Assembly (NCBI RefSeq): GCF_031128465.2
Contig: NZ_CP155618.1
Span: forward strand, 4,144,501-4,208,500
DNA length: 64,000 bases
Direction of reading: 5' to 3'
Origin: Mariniflexile litorale
GTDB lineage: Bacteria > Bacteroidota > Bacteroidia > Flavobacteriales > Flavobacteriaceae
Part shown: positions 53,311-62,228 of the stretch, in pieces
How the letters are laid out: the number at the start of each line of letters is the position of its first letter
Numbering within the stretch: position 1 is the first letter of the stretch
Position numbers and translations under genes: made by a program
Notes under the pieces: model-generated
The model's database searches: none
The model's input: the letters and a program-made list of their open reading frames with translations, nothing else
What the model was told of the DNA's origin: nothing

Positions 53311-54996
53311 ATGCGATTTATCCTTTATTTTTTTTTAGTTTCCTCATTATTTATCAACGCTCAAAATAATTATCCACAAGATTATTTTGGCTCACCTCTA
53401 GAAGTCCCTCTTATTTTATCGGGCAACTTTGGTGAATTGCGTTCCAATCATTTCCATTCTGGTTTGGATATCAAAACACAACAACGTGAAGGTTTAAAAG
53501 TTTTAACATGCGCCGACGGATTTGTTAGCAGAATTAAATTAGCGCATTTTGGTTACGGCAAAGCCTTATATATTACACATCCTAACGGTTACACCACAGT
53601 TTATGGGCATTTACAAAAGTTTTCGCCCGAAATAGAAGCTTATATAAAAAAGCAGCAATACGAAAAAGAATCTTATGAAATCGAGCTTTTTCCAAGTGCT
53701 GAAACCTTACCTGTTACCAAAGGTAGTCTGGTTGCCTATAGTGGTAATACCGGTGGTTCGGGTGGGCCGCATTTGCATTTTGAAATCCGCGATAAAGATG
53801 AACGCCCCATGAACCCCATGCTTTTTGGAATTGATATAAAAGACAATTCAAAGCCTACTGTTAGTTCTATATACGCTTATGCTTTAGATGAAAATGCTTC
53901 TGTTAACAAATCAAACTCTAAACAAAAATTACGACTGATACCTTTAAAAAGTGGCGACTATACCACAGAAAGTATTGAAGCTTTTGGAAATATTGGTTTT
54001 GGTATTGTAACCAACGACAGACAAGATTTGGCTGCGAACTCCAACGGGGTTTATAATATTCAAACCTTTTTAAATGGAAATCAGAATTTCGAAGTCGATT
54101 TTAGCATGTTCTCTTTTGATGAATCCTCGTGCATCAATCAGTTTATAGATTATGAACATTATATTCATAATAGACAACGCATTCAAAAATTATTCAAAAT
54201 AAATAACCCTCTTAGTATTTTAAAATCAACATTAAACGATGGTATTTTAACAGTTAAAGACAGTACTTCTTCAGTCTATAAAATTCGTGTTTCCGATTTT
54301 AAAAACAACGCATCTGTTGTTACTATTCATATTAAAGGCAAGCAACCTTCTATTTCAAACCCAAAGGTTGAAAAAACAACACCCTATTATATTACGGCAA
54401 ATCAATCTACTAATTTAAAGTCAGGCAATGTGTCGGTCGATTTTTACCCCAATACTTTTTATGAAGATTTTTATATAAACTTTGATGTAAATAACGACAC
54501 CTTGACCTTACACCAAGACGTCATGCCTACTCGAAAAAACTTCACCATAAGTTATGACATTAGTAACTATAAAGATGTGGATAAGGATAAATTGTTTATC
54601 GCAAGATTAGTAGGTTCTAAAAAGTATCCTGTATACTCATTTACAAAAAGAGAAGGTCATATTTTAACAACCAGCTCTAAAACCTTAGGAACTTATGCGC
54701 TTGCAACCGATACAGTAAAACCAACTATAGCTGCTCTAAATTTTAAAAATGGACAATGGTTAAGCAATTTTAGATTTTTAAAAGTGAAGATTAATGATGC
54801 ACATTCTGGAATTTCTAATTACCGAGCTACTGTAAATGGTAAATGGATATTAATGGAATATGAATACAAAACCAAGACACTTACTTACGATTTTAATGAT
54901 GACATGGTTACCGATACTAAGAATGATTTTAAGCTAATTGTAACCGATAGTGTTGGAAATAGCACTACTTTTGAATCCTCTTTTTACAGGAAATAA
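53311..54996 (+). CDS. M23-family metallopeptidase
   Basis: A 561-residue exported protein with signal peptide (LYFFLVSSLFINAQ). The LytM-like peptidase domain (about 40-175) keeps zinc ligands in NHFHSGLDI and GGPHLHFEIRD. The long remainder is beta-rich and typical of large flavobacterial M23 proteins. It probably cuts peptidoglycan cross-bridges. The TonB-dependent receptor gene begins 17 bases after its stop, so the two are an operon. Confidence 0.9.
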   Translation: MRFILYFFLVSSLFINAQNNYPQDYFGSPLEVPLILSGNFGELRSNHFHSGLDIKTQQREGLKVLTCADGFVSRIKLAHFGYGKALYITHPNGYTTVYGHLQKFSPEIEAYIKKQQYEKESYEIELFPSAETLPVTKGSLVAYSGNTGGSGGPHLHFEIRDKDERPMNPMLFGIDIKDNSKPTVSSIYAYALDENASVNKSNSKQKLRLIPLKSGDYTTESIEAFGNIGFGIVTNDRQDLAANSNGVYNIQTFLNGNQNFEVDFSMFSFDESSCINQFIDYEHYIHNRQRIQKLFKINNPLSILKSTLNDGILTVKDSTSSVYKIRVSDFKNNASVVTIHIKGKQPSISNPKVEKTTPYYITANQSTNLKSGNVSVDFYPNTFYEDFYINFDVNNDTLTLHQDVMPTRKNFTISYDISNYKDVDKDKLFIARLVGSKKYPVYSFTKREGHILTTSSKTLGTYALATDTVKPTIAALNFKNGQWLSNFRFLKVKINDAHSGISNYRATVNGKWILMEYEYKTKTLTYDFNDDMVTDTKNDFKLIVTDSVGNSTTFESSFYRK

Positions 54997-55013
54997 AACT
55001 TAACAACAGCCAA

Positions 55014-57476
55014 TTGAAAACAAAATTGTACGTTTCTGTTCTATTATTTTTTTCCATTGTTATTGTTGGTTATTCACAAACCGCCACTATAAAAGGCATC
55101 ATTTTAGACGAAAATAATAACCCGCTTGATAACGTAAATATTAAAACCGAAACCAAAGGAACTGTTACCAATGCTAATGGGTTTTATATTTTAGAAATTT
55201 CGGCTAATAAAAATATTTCTGTTGAATTCACACACCTTTCACATAAAAAAATAGTGAGTGTTTTCAATTTGAAAAAGAACGAGGATTATGAGTTTAATCC
55301 CGTTATGAGTACTTCTATAGAACAAATAGCGACTGTAATAGTAACCAATAAACGCCAACGCCAAGTTGAAGGTATTATTACCCTGAAACCTGAAACCATT
55401 AGAAAAATACCAGGTGCCAACGCAGGTGTAGAAAATTTATTATTAACACTTCCTGGAGTTAGCAATAACAATGAATTAAGCACACAATACTCGGTACGTG
55501 GCGGTAATTACGACGAAAACTTAGTGTATGTAAACGACATAGAAGTATACAGACCATTTTTAGTGCGCTCTGGCCAACAAGAAGGTTTAAGTTTTGTAAA
55601 TACGGATATGGTACAAAATGTCGATTTTTCGGCAGGAGGTTTTCAAGCAAAGTATGGCGACAAATTATCTTCTGTCTTAGATATTACTTATAAAAACCCA
55701 TATCAATTTGAAGTCAATGCCGATTTAAGTTTATTAGGAGGCAGTTTTTCAATTGAAAATAGTAGTGAAGATTCTAAATTTTCTAGTATTGTTGGACTTC
55801 GCTACAGAAACAACAGTTTATTTGTAAACGCAAAAGAAACTGAAACCAATTTTAAACCATCGTTTGCTGATGCTCAGGCTTATTTTACTTACAAATTTAC
55901 AAGTAAGTTTTATTTAAGTTTTTTAGGAAACGCTTCCATTAACAAATACAATTACCAACCTGAATCCCTACAAACCAATTTTGGAACTTTGAGTGATCCA
56001 ATAGCTCTTTATGTGAATTATGAAGGACAAGAAAAAGACCGCTACCAAACCTATTTTGGTGCTTTTAAAGGAACGTATTTTGCGAATGACGATTTAACTT
56101 TAAAACTAATAGCATCCAGATATCATACTACCGAAGAAGAGCATTTTGATATTTTGGCCTATTACAGCCTAGGGGAAGTAAATACAAATATAGGTGACGA
56201 AAATTTAGGTGACATTGAATTTAGCCGAGGTGTTGGAAGCCAGTTAAACCACGGGCGAAACGATTTAGATGCCCTTATTACAAATATAGAGCACAAAGGC
56301 GATTTCAATATGAATGAGAACCGCATTGAATGGTCTTTAAAATATACGAACGAAGATATTCGCGACCGCCTAATTGAATGGGAAGTTATAGATTCTGCTG
56401 GGTTTTCAATTAGGCCACCAAAAACAATTCCTGTAAACGAGCAACCTTACGAACCCTATAATGGACCTTTAGAATCGTTTACAAATGTAAGAGCAACCAA
56501 TTACACCCAAATTAACCGTTTACAAGCTTATGCGCAATGGAGTAAACGTGCTACTATTGGTACGAGCGATGTATGGTACAATGCGGGGGTTCGGGTACAT
56601 AATTGGACAGTAAGTGGTGATGCTATTTCATCATCAAACCAAACGGTATTTAGTCCCAGAGCACAATTTGCCTTCAAACCGTATTGGGAAAAAGACATGC
56701 TTTTTAGAATTGCCGCGGGCGTGTATTACCAACCGCCATTTTACAGAGAACTTCGCGATGCCAATGGTGTAGTGCAACCCAATGTAAAAGCACAACAATC
56801 GTTTCACTTTGTATTAGGTAACGATTATAGTTTTAAAATGTGGGATCGCCCCTTTAAACTAACTTCGGAGGCTTATTATAAAAAACTATCGGATGTAAAC
56901 CCCTATACTTTAGAAAATGTGCGTATTCGTTATGCGGCTAATAATAATGCCGAAGCTTATGCCTACGGATTGGATTTACGCTTAAATGGTGAGTTTGTAC
57001 CCGGAACCGAATCGTGGTTTAGTTTTGGATATTTAAAAACAGAAGAAAACATTAACAACAGAGGCTATATTGCACGCCCCACAGACCAACGTTTAAAATT
57101 TGCAGCCCTGTTTCAAGATTATGTGCCAAACGTACCTAACATGAAGCTGTATTTGAATTTAGTTTACAATACTGGTTTACCTGGAGGCTCACCAAGTTAT
57201 GCCGATCCATACGACTATCAAAACCGTTTACCCGATTATAAACGAGCCGATTTAGGTTTGCAATTTGTATTGGTGGATGGTAAAAAACAATTTAGCAGCG
57301 GTTGGAAAAAAGCGTTTAAAGAACTCTCTTTTGGCTTTGAAATTTACAATATGTTCGATGTTCAAAATTCCATCACCAACACCTGGGTACGAGATGTGTA
57401 CACGAAGCGCCAATATGCGATTCCTAATTATTTAACACCTCGTGTTTTTAATGTTAGAGCTACAATGAAGTTTTAG
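55014..57476 (+). CDS. TonB-dependent receptor with CarboxypepD-like N-terminal domain
   Basis: An 820-residue outer-membrane receptor. The best start is TTG at 55014; no ATG lies upstream in frame near a sensible position. The signal peptide ends near GYSQ. A carboxypeptidase-regulatory-like domain (about 25-105, ATIKGIILDENNNPLDNVN) precedes the plug (about 120-225, LTLPGVSNNNELSTQYSVRG) and a 22-strand barrel ending VRATMKF. It imports a large substrate with TonB. No SusD gene is adjacent, so it is not an obvious glycan locus. Confidence 0.92.
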   Translation: MKTKLYVSVLLFFSIVIVGYSQTATIKGIILDENNNPLDNVNIKTETKGTVTNANGFYILEISANKNISVEFTHLSHKKIVSVFNLKKNEDYEFNPVMSTSIEQIATVIVTNKRQRQVEGIITLKPETIRKIPGANAGVENLLLTLPGVSNNNELSTQYSVRGGNYDENLVYVNDIEVYRPFLVRSGQQEGLSFVNTDMVQNVDFSAGGFQAKYGDKLSSVLDITYKNPYQFEVNADLSLLGGSFSIENSSEDSKFSSIVGLRYRNNSLFVNAKETETNFKPSFADAQAYFTYKFTSKFYLSFLGNASINKYNYQPESLQTNFGTLSDPIALYVNYEGQEKDRYQTYFGAFKGTYFANDDLTLKLIASRYHTTEEEHFDILAYYSLGEVNTNIGDENLGDIEFSRGVGSQLNHGRNDLDALITNIEHKGDFNMNENRIEWSLKYTNEDIRDRLIEWEVIDSAGFSIRPPKTIPVNEQPYEPYNGPLESFTNVRATNYTQINRLQAYAQWSKRATIGTSDVWYNAGVRVHNWTVSGDAISSSNQTVFSPRAQFAFKPYWEKDMLFRIAAGVYYQPPFYRELRDANGVVQPNVKAQQSFHFVLGNDYSFKMWDRPFKLTSEAYYKKLSDVNPYTLENVRIRYAANNNAEAYAYGLDLRLNGEFVPGTESWFSFGYLKTEENINNRGYIARPTDQRLKFAALFQDYVPNVPNMKLYLNLVYNTGLPGGSPSYADPYDYQNRLPDYKRADLGLQFVLVDGKKQFSSGWKKAFKELSFGFEIYNMFDVQNSITNTWVRDVYTKRQYAIPNYLTPRVFNVRATMKF

Positions 57477-57530
57477 AAAGAAGCATAAAACAACTCTACC
57501 ATTTTGTAAGTTTTTTTTATATATCTGCGT

Positions 57531-58982
57531 TTATTTTACAACCATATTAAGAGAAACAGTAAGCAAATCACCACTACCACTAAATCGTTCCACCCATACT
57601 TCTAAAAAATCACCAGGGCTTAATTCTATAGAACCTACTATAGCCACGGCACCTATGTCATTATTTGACCCTACTTCTCGATAAACACGAGTTGCAGGAT
57701 TTATTGAAGCAACAGTATCCCCACTATTCCCTTTTGCTATATAAAATATAAAAATGGCATTATTATTATCTCCTCTAAAAGAAAATGATGTGTTTATGCT
57801 AAAATATCTGGTTTTTTTCCCATCATATACCAACCTATTATTTCCAACTTTTTCAAATCTAAATAAATTATTTGATGTTGTTAATCCGCCAATTTTCATT
57901 GGAATACCAGTACCTCCACCAGCTGATATATCAGTAGCAAAACCTGTACCAACTGGATAATCAAAATTGATATCGCCAATTGCAACACCATCTGTTTCAA
58001 CTGGTAGGCCTGGACTATTAACATCCCAATCATTTGTAAAATCATAACCTGAATATGGTGAGCTTCCATTAATATAGTTTCCTCCCCCGAAAAAAGAGAC
58101 ATTACGTATGGCAGCATCTCCATTTATAGAAGTAACACCTGTAACATCCATTGCTGCCGTTGCACCTATAACTTCACTGAAACCACCTTGTCTGGATATA
58201 ACATCAAAAGTTCCTGAAAATGATTCATAAACACCTCCATTATTACCATGCCATCCACTTGAATTGATTAAAAGTTGGTTAATATCTGTGTATGTTATTC
58301 CTCCTGCATTGTTTGCAAATTGGGCAATGCTTAAAAAAACGAGATCAAATGAAGATATAGAACCAACTGATGTCGAGTTTGCAATAATACAATCTCTTAA
58401 AATAAGAGTTTCTGTTATAGGTAGACTTCCTGCTAAACTAAATACCGTACCTCCAGATGCTACTAAAGTCACCCCTCTTATGGAGCCACCAGAATCTCCT
58501 TCAAACAAAGTTCCTCCTGCTTTAAATAATATATCTTCATTAGTATCTTCTCCTATTATATAAGCTCCATTTAAATCAATCGGAAAATCAAAAATGATTG
58601 TACCATTAATTTCATATAAATAATCTTCATTCAACACATATTTACCGCCTACTAATTCATCTGATAAATCGGCTATACTTTTAACAAGCTTGTAATTATC
58701 TCTAGTTACAGAACCTTCTAATTTAACCCAAATGCTGCTGTCAAAATAATAAAAAGCATCTTCATCGATATCAAAAACCAACAAACCTTCCGCTGGAGAA
58801 GCTATGCCTGTTCGTTGAATAGTTGTCATTCTAGGTGTTAGCATCCCTTGACTGTCTGAGGTAATATCTAAAATAGAAGAAGCATCAGGAACCGTTGTTC
58901 CTATACCTACCTGTGCATAAATATTGGGTTGTAAAAAAAATAAAAAGGTAATTCCTAAGGTGATTTTTATAAGTCTTCTCAT
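57531..58982 (-). CDS. Exported surface protein with fibre-type N-terminus, 483 residues
   Basis: A signal peptide (GITFLFFLQPNIYAQ) is followed by the common Bacteroidota motif VGIGTTVPDASSILDI and LTPRMTTIQRTGI, found at the start of fibre-like surface proteins. The middle is Gly/Ser-rich beta-helix-like sequence, and the end (LSPGDFLEVWVERFSGSGDL) looks like a C1q/TNF-like globule. No T9SS domain is present. The function is unknown. It converges on the receptor gene. Confidence 0.75.
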   Translation of the reverse strand: MRRLIKITLGITFLFFLQPNIYAQVGIGTTVPDASSILDITSDSQGMLTPRMTTIQRTGIASPAEGLLVFDIDEDAFYYFDSSIWVKLEGSVTRDNYKLVKSIADLSDELVGGKYVLNEDYLYEINGTIIFDFPIDLNGAYIIGEDTNEDILFKAGGTLFEGDSGGSIRGVTLVASGGTVFSLAGSLPITETLILRDCIIANSTSVGSISSFDLVFLSIAQFANNAGGITYTDINQLLINSSGWHGNNGGVYESFSGTFDVISRQGGFSEVIGATAAMDVTGVTSINGDAAIRNVSFFGGGNYINGSSPYSGYDFTNDWDVNSPGLPVETDGVAIGDINFDYPVGTGFATDISAGGGTGIPMKIGGLTTSNNLFRFEKVGNNRLVYDGKKTRYFSINTSFSFRGDNNNAIFIFYIAKGNSGDTVASINPATRVYREVGSNNDIGAVAIVGSIELSPGDFLEVWVERFSGSGDLLTVSLNMVVK

Positions 58983-59120
58983 AATAATTGGGGTTTAATA
59001 CAGAGAGACTTATTTAATATATATAATAATGGTGCAATTTAAAAAAAATATCGATTAAAAGCTATTTTGACAGTGTTAAAAACACGTCTTATCTTTAAAC
59101 TACTTTTATTTTTTTAGAAT

Positions 59121-60263
59121 TTAGTTTATAAAGGCTTTTAAAACCCCCACCACGTAATCAATTTCTTCCTTGGTGTTATAAATACTGAATGAAAATCGAA
59201 TAGAGGGTTTTTGTAAATCTTCAGCGCTTAAAATTTCAGTCAATACATGCGAGTTTTGGTTGCTCCCACTTTGGCAAGCACTTCCTTTAGAACATGCTAT
59301 CCCTTTTAAATCTAACTGAAATAGTAACATAGCAGCTTTTTTGGGAGGTATCGGCAAACATACATTTACTAAGGTGTAAGTACTTTTTTCCATATTACCA
59401 GACTTTCCGTTAAAAGTTGCGTTTGGTATGTCGCTTTCAATTTTATGAATAAAATATTGCTTTAAATCTTTTATATAAGCTGTTTCGTTCTCTAACTTTT
59501 CATAAGCATTCTTTAAAGCAACTTCTAAACCCACAATATTATGAACACTTTCGGTACCAGCACGTAAGCCTCGTTCTTGTTCGCCACCAAAAATTAATGG
59601 TTTTAACCCTGAATTTTTTCTGATAAAAGCAAAACCAACCCCTTTGGGGCCATGAAATTTATGAGCTGCTGCTGTTAAAAAATCTACTTGAATATCCTGT
59701 AAATCCATTTTATAATGTCCAACCGACTGCACCGTGTCGCTATGAAACAACGCGTTATTTGCTTTACATAAGGCAGATACCTTAGTCATATTTAACATAT
59801 TACCAATTTCATTGTTAATGTGCATCAAGCTTACCAATGTTTTATTTTCACTTTTCAATAAGGTTTCTAAATGTAGATAATCAATCTTTCCGTTTGGTTT
59901 TAAATCAACATAACTCACAGCTACTTTATAGTCTTTAACCAATTGATCTAAAGTATGTAAAACGGCATGGTGTTCAATTCTAGAAGTAATAATATGCGTT
60001 ACTTTTAAATCTCTAACAGCACTTAACAAAATTAAATTATCGGCTTCGGTACCTCCAGATGTAAATATTATTTCACTAGCAACCACATTTAAATAACTAG
60101 CAACTGCTTTTCTTGATTTTTCAATTAATGCTTTGGAAGTTCTGCCAAAACTATGCGATGACGAGGCATTACCGTAACTGGTTTTCATAACATGGGTCAT
60201 GGCTGTTATTACTTCGTCTCTTATTTGCGTAGTGGCGGCGTTATCAAAATATACCTGTTGCAT
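59121..60263 (-). CDS. Cysteine desulfurase, NifS/IscS family
   Basis: A 380-residue PLP enzyme that takes sulfur from cysteine for Fe-S clusters or thiolation. It opens QQVYFDNAATTQIRDEV. The PLP lysine is Lys202 (AAAHKFHGPKGVGF) and the catalytic cysteine Cys330 (KGSACQSG). The short Cys-loop fits the IscS-type group. No iscU or sufB neighbour is seen, so the exact pathway is open. Confidence 0.92.
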   Translation of the reverse strand: MQQVYFDNAATTQIRDEVITAMTHVMKTSYGNASSSHSFGRTSKALIEKSRKAVASYLNVVASEIIFTSGGTEADNLILLSAVRDLKVTHIITSRIEHHAVLHTLDQLVKDYKVAVSYVDLKPNGKIDYLHLETLLKSENKTLVSLMHINNEIGNMLNMTKVSALCKANNALFHSDTVQSVGHYKMDLQDIQVDFLTAAAHKFHGPKGVGFAFIRKNSGLKPLIFGGEQERGLRAGTESVHNIVGLEVALKNAYEKLENETAYIKDLKQYFIHKIESDIPNATFNGKSGNMEKSTYTLVNVCLPIPPKKAAMLLFQLDLKGIACSKGSACQSGSNQNSHVLTEILSAEDLQKPSIRFSFSIYNTKEEIDYVVGVLKAFIN

Positions 60264-60338
60264 GTTATTTTTTTAGAGTGTAAAAATACTCAGAATAAAA
60301 TTATTATTAATATGCTACGTTATAATTAACAATTCCTT

Positions 60339-60346
60339 TATTTTTG
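60339..60346 (+). promoter_or_regulatory. -7 box TATTTTTG before the TSP3-repeat gene
   Basis: It matches TAnnTTTG, 17 bases before the start codon. This implies a very short leader. No good TTG -33 is present. Confidence 0.4.
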
Positions 60347-60363
60347 CCTAAAACCCGAACCTG

Positions 60364-61284
60364 ATGCGTCAATTATTTTTTGTTTTTCTTAGTCTCTCTA
60401 TTTTAAGTTTTTACACCTGTGATGATGGTGATGTTATTACCGTTGATTTTGACTTTGACGAATCATTTCAAATTTGTGGAACCGATGGTTTGGTTTTTTA
60501 TAAAACAAAAAACTCCCCATCAGAATCCTTATCTATTAGAATTTCAGAACTTGATAGTATTGGTGATTTACTTGTTGTTGATACTATTAATAACACCTTT
60601 GAAGCCGATTTTTCTTTAAGCACTACAAACGTATTTAATTATAGAACCTATAGTAATGCCACATTACCAACATCGGGTTTATTTTGTAGCAATGTACCTC
60701 TATCATCTATTAAAATTACTAAAGATATTGAAAGTACTAGCGGAAATGTGCATATTAAAACAGTACTTACTGAAGACGACAATGATGGTATTCCTGCTGA
60801 ATTAGAAGATATTAATGGTAATGGCGATTTAACCGACGATGATACTGATGGTGATAAAATTCCTAACTATTTAGATGAAGATGATGATGGTGACAATGTG
60901 TTAACCAAAGACGAAAACCCAGACCCAAATGGTGATGGCGATTTAAGTGATGCCTTAGATACTGATGGTGATGGCATTCCTAATTATAGGGATACAGATG
61001 ATGATGGTGATGGTGTTTTAACACGCGATGAAGAAAATGAATCCATAGATCAAAATCCGGCGAATGATATTAGTTTAGTGGGGCCCAATTATTTAAATCC
61101 TGCGGTGGCAACAAAAGTAGATGCCACCAAATTTAGAGAACATACTATTCACCAAACTTACGTGGTGACGCTTACAGTATCTAACTTTGATTTACAAATA
61201 ATATCGTTAGATGTTTTTGAGTTTGGTGTTTTAAATGATAGTGCTCTATCAACCTCTAGAAAACGAACACCGCCTTTTAATTAG
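60364..61284 (+). CDS. Lipoprotein with thrombospondin type 3-like calcium repeats
   Basis: A 306-residue protein with a lipoprotein signal (LSLSILSFYTC). The centre (about 135-225) has acidic calcium-binding repeats such as DTDGDGIPNYRDTDDDGDGV. The N-terminal part has conserved Cys residues (FQICGTDGL, GLFCSN). The C-terminal 70 residues (HQTYVVTLTVSNFDLQII) are beta-rich. It probably sits in the outer membrane; the function is unknown. Its stop overlaps the convergent Smr gene's stop by 4 bases. Confidence 0.82.
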   Translation: MRQLFFVFLSLSILSFYTCDDGDVITVDFDFDESFQICGTDGLVFYKTKNSPSESLSIRISELDSIGDLLVVDTINNTFEADFSLSTTNVFNYRTYSNATLPTSGLFCSNVPLSSIKITKDIESTSGNVHIKTVLTEDDNDGIPAELEDINGNGDLTDDDTDGDKIPNYLDEDDDGDNVLTKDENPDPNGDGDLSDALDTDGDGIPNYRDTDDDGDGVLTRDEENESIDQNPANDISLVGPNYLNPAVATKVDATKFREHTIHQTYVVTLTVSNFDLQIISLDVFEFGVLNDSALSTSRKRTPPFN

Positions 61285-61844
61285 TTGTTAGACGCATTCT
61301 GAAAAATATAAACTTCAGTAGCTCCAACACCATATTTTTGATAGTTGGCATCATAAAATTTAACATTATCGTAGCGCCCAAAAAGGTATTCTAATTCTAC
61401 TTTAAGTACGCCTTCGCCCACACCATGTATAAAAACTATTTTTTGAATCCGTTTTGATATGGCAAAATCTAATTGGCGTCTGGCTGTTTCTAATTGCAGC
61501 GATAGCATATCATGATTGCTCATCCCTTTTGCCGATTTCACCAATTGATTGATATGTAAATCGACTTCCATAGTTGGCTCAAAACGCTCTTTAGGCTTCA
61601 CCTTTGGCTGTTTTCTTTTAGGATATTGTTCCTTTTCTTTTATTACTGAATTAGCATTATCATGTGAAAATAAGTCCTTTTTAAGACTTACTTTAGAAGT
61701 TACTTTAACCAATTCGTTACTTTCAAAATCAAGCAAAAAGCCATCGCTTGTTTCAATAGAAATGGTATGTCCGACTATCATTTTTACCACACCAGACATG
61801 GCTTCATCTATAACCAAAACTTTATCGCCTATTTCAAAAATCAT
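61281..61844 (-). CDS. Smr-domain (MutS2-type C-terminal) protein, DUF2027-like
   Basis: A 187-residue protein. The N-terminal part has a DUF2027-like beta segment (FEIGDKVLVIDEAMSGVVKM). The C-terminal Smr domain (about 95-185) has VDLHINQLV, the motif FIHGVGEGVLKVEL and the end ATEVYIF. Smr domains nick or bind branched DNA or RNA. Stand-alone short versions are usual in Bacteroidota. It is followed upstream by a small membrane-protein gene on the same strand, 5 bases away. Confidence 0.88.
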   Translation of the reverse strand: MIFEIGDKVLVIDEAMSGVVKMIVGHTISIETSDGFLLDFESNELVKVTSKVSLKKDLFSHDNANSVIKEKEQYPKRKQPKVKPKERFEPTMEVDLHINQLVKSAKGMSNHDMLSLQLETARRQLDFAISKRIQKIVFIHGVGEGVLKVELEYLFGRYDNVKFYDANYQKYGVGATEVYIFQNASNN

Positions 61845-61849
61845 AATCT

Positions 61850-62041
61850 TTAATTTTCATTATTGCCTAAATGATTATCTTCCTCACTTCTGCTAGGGAT
61901 GGTCTTGGAAATTCTATAAATTCCAATCATTAACAATACAATGCCTCCAATTAAAATATATTGGTCTTCATTTGGACTCGTTTTAGCATATATTGAAATA
62001 ATACCTCCTAAGAGGATGAGTAAATAATTTATATACCTCAT
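61850..62041 (-). CDS. Small membrane protein, 63 residues
   Basis: Two hydrophobic helices (INYLLILLGGIISIYA and YILIGGIVLLMIGIYRI) and a charged C-terminus (SRSEEDNHLGNNEN). It lies 5 bases upstream of the Smr gene and is probably co-transcribed with it. No function is known. Confidence 0.65.
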   Translation of the reverse strand: MRYINYLLILLGGIISIYAKTSPNEDQYILIGGIVLLMIGIYRISKTIPSRSEEDNHLGNNEN

Positions 62042-62170
62042 TTGGATTTATAGATTTTATAAGTTTCAAAATTACAATAATTTATTGTGAAATAAATCTA
62101 TTTATATTCTTACATATTATCCATATCACTCGATTAAAGACACTTTACGTCGATTAAACAAACAAAAGAG

Positions 62171-62200
62171 TTGTTTTTAATGTAAAAATTATTATATTTG
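62171..62200 (+). promoter_or_regulatory. Bacteroidota promoter of the T9SS gene
   Basis: TTG at 62171-62173 and TATATTTG (TAnnTTTG) at 62193-62200 are 19 bases apart, the standard spacing. The start codon is 28 bases further at 62229. This is the best promoter match in the window. Confidence 0.75.
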
Positions 62201-62228
62201 GTGTAAACTAACTTTTGCTCTTATACTT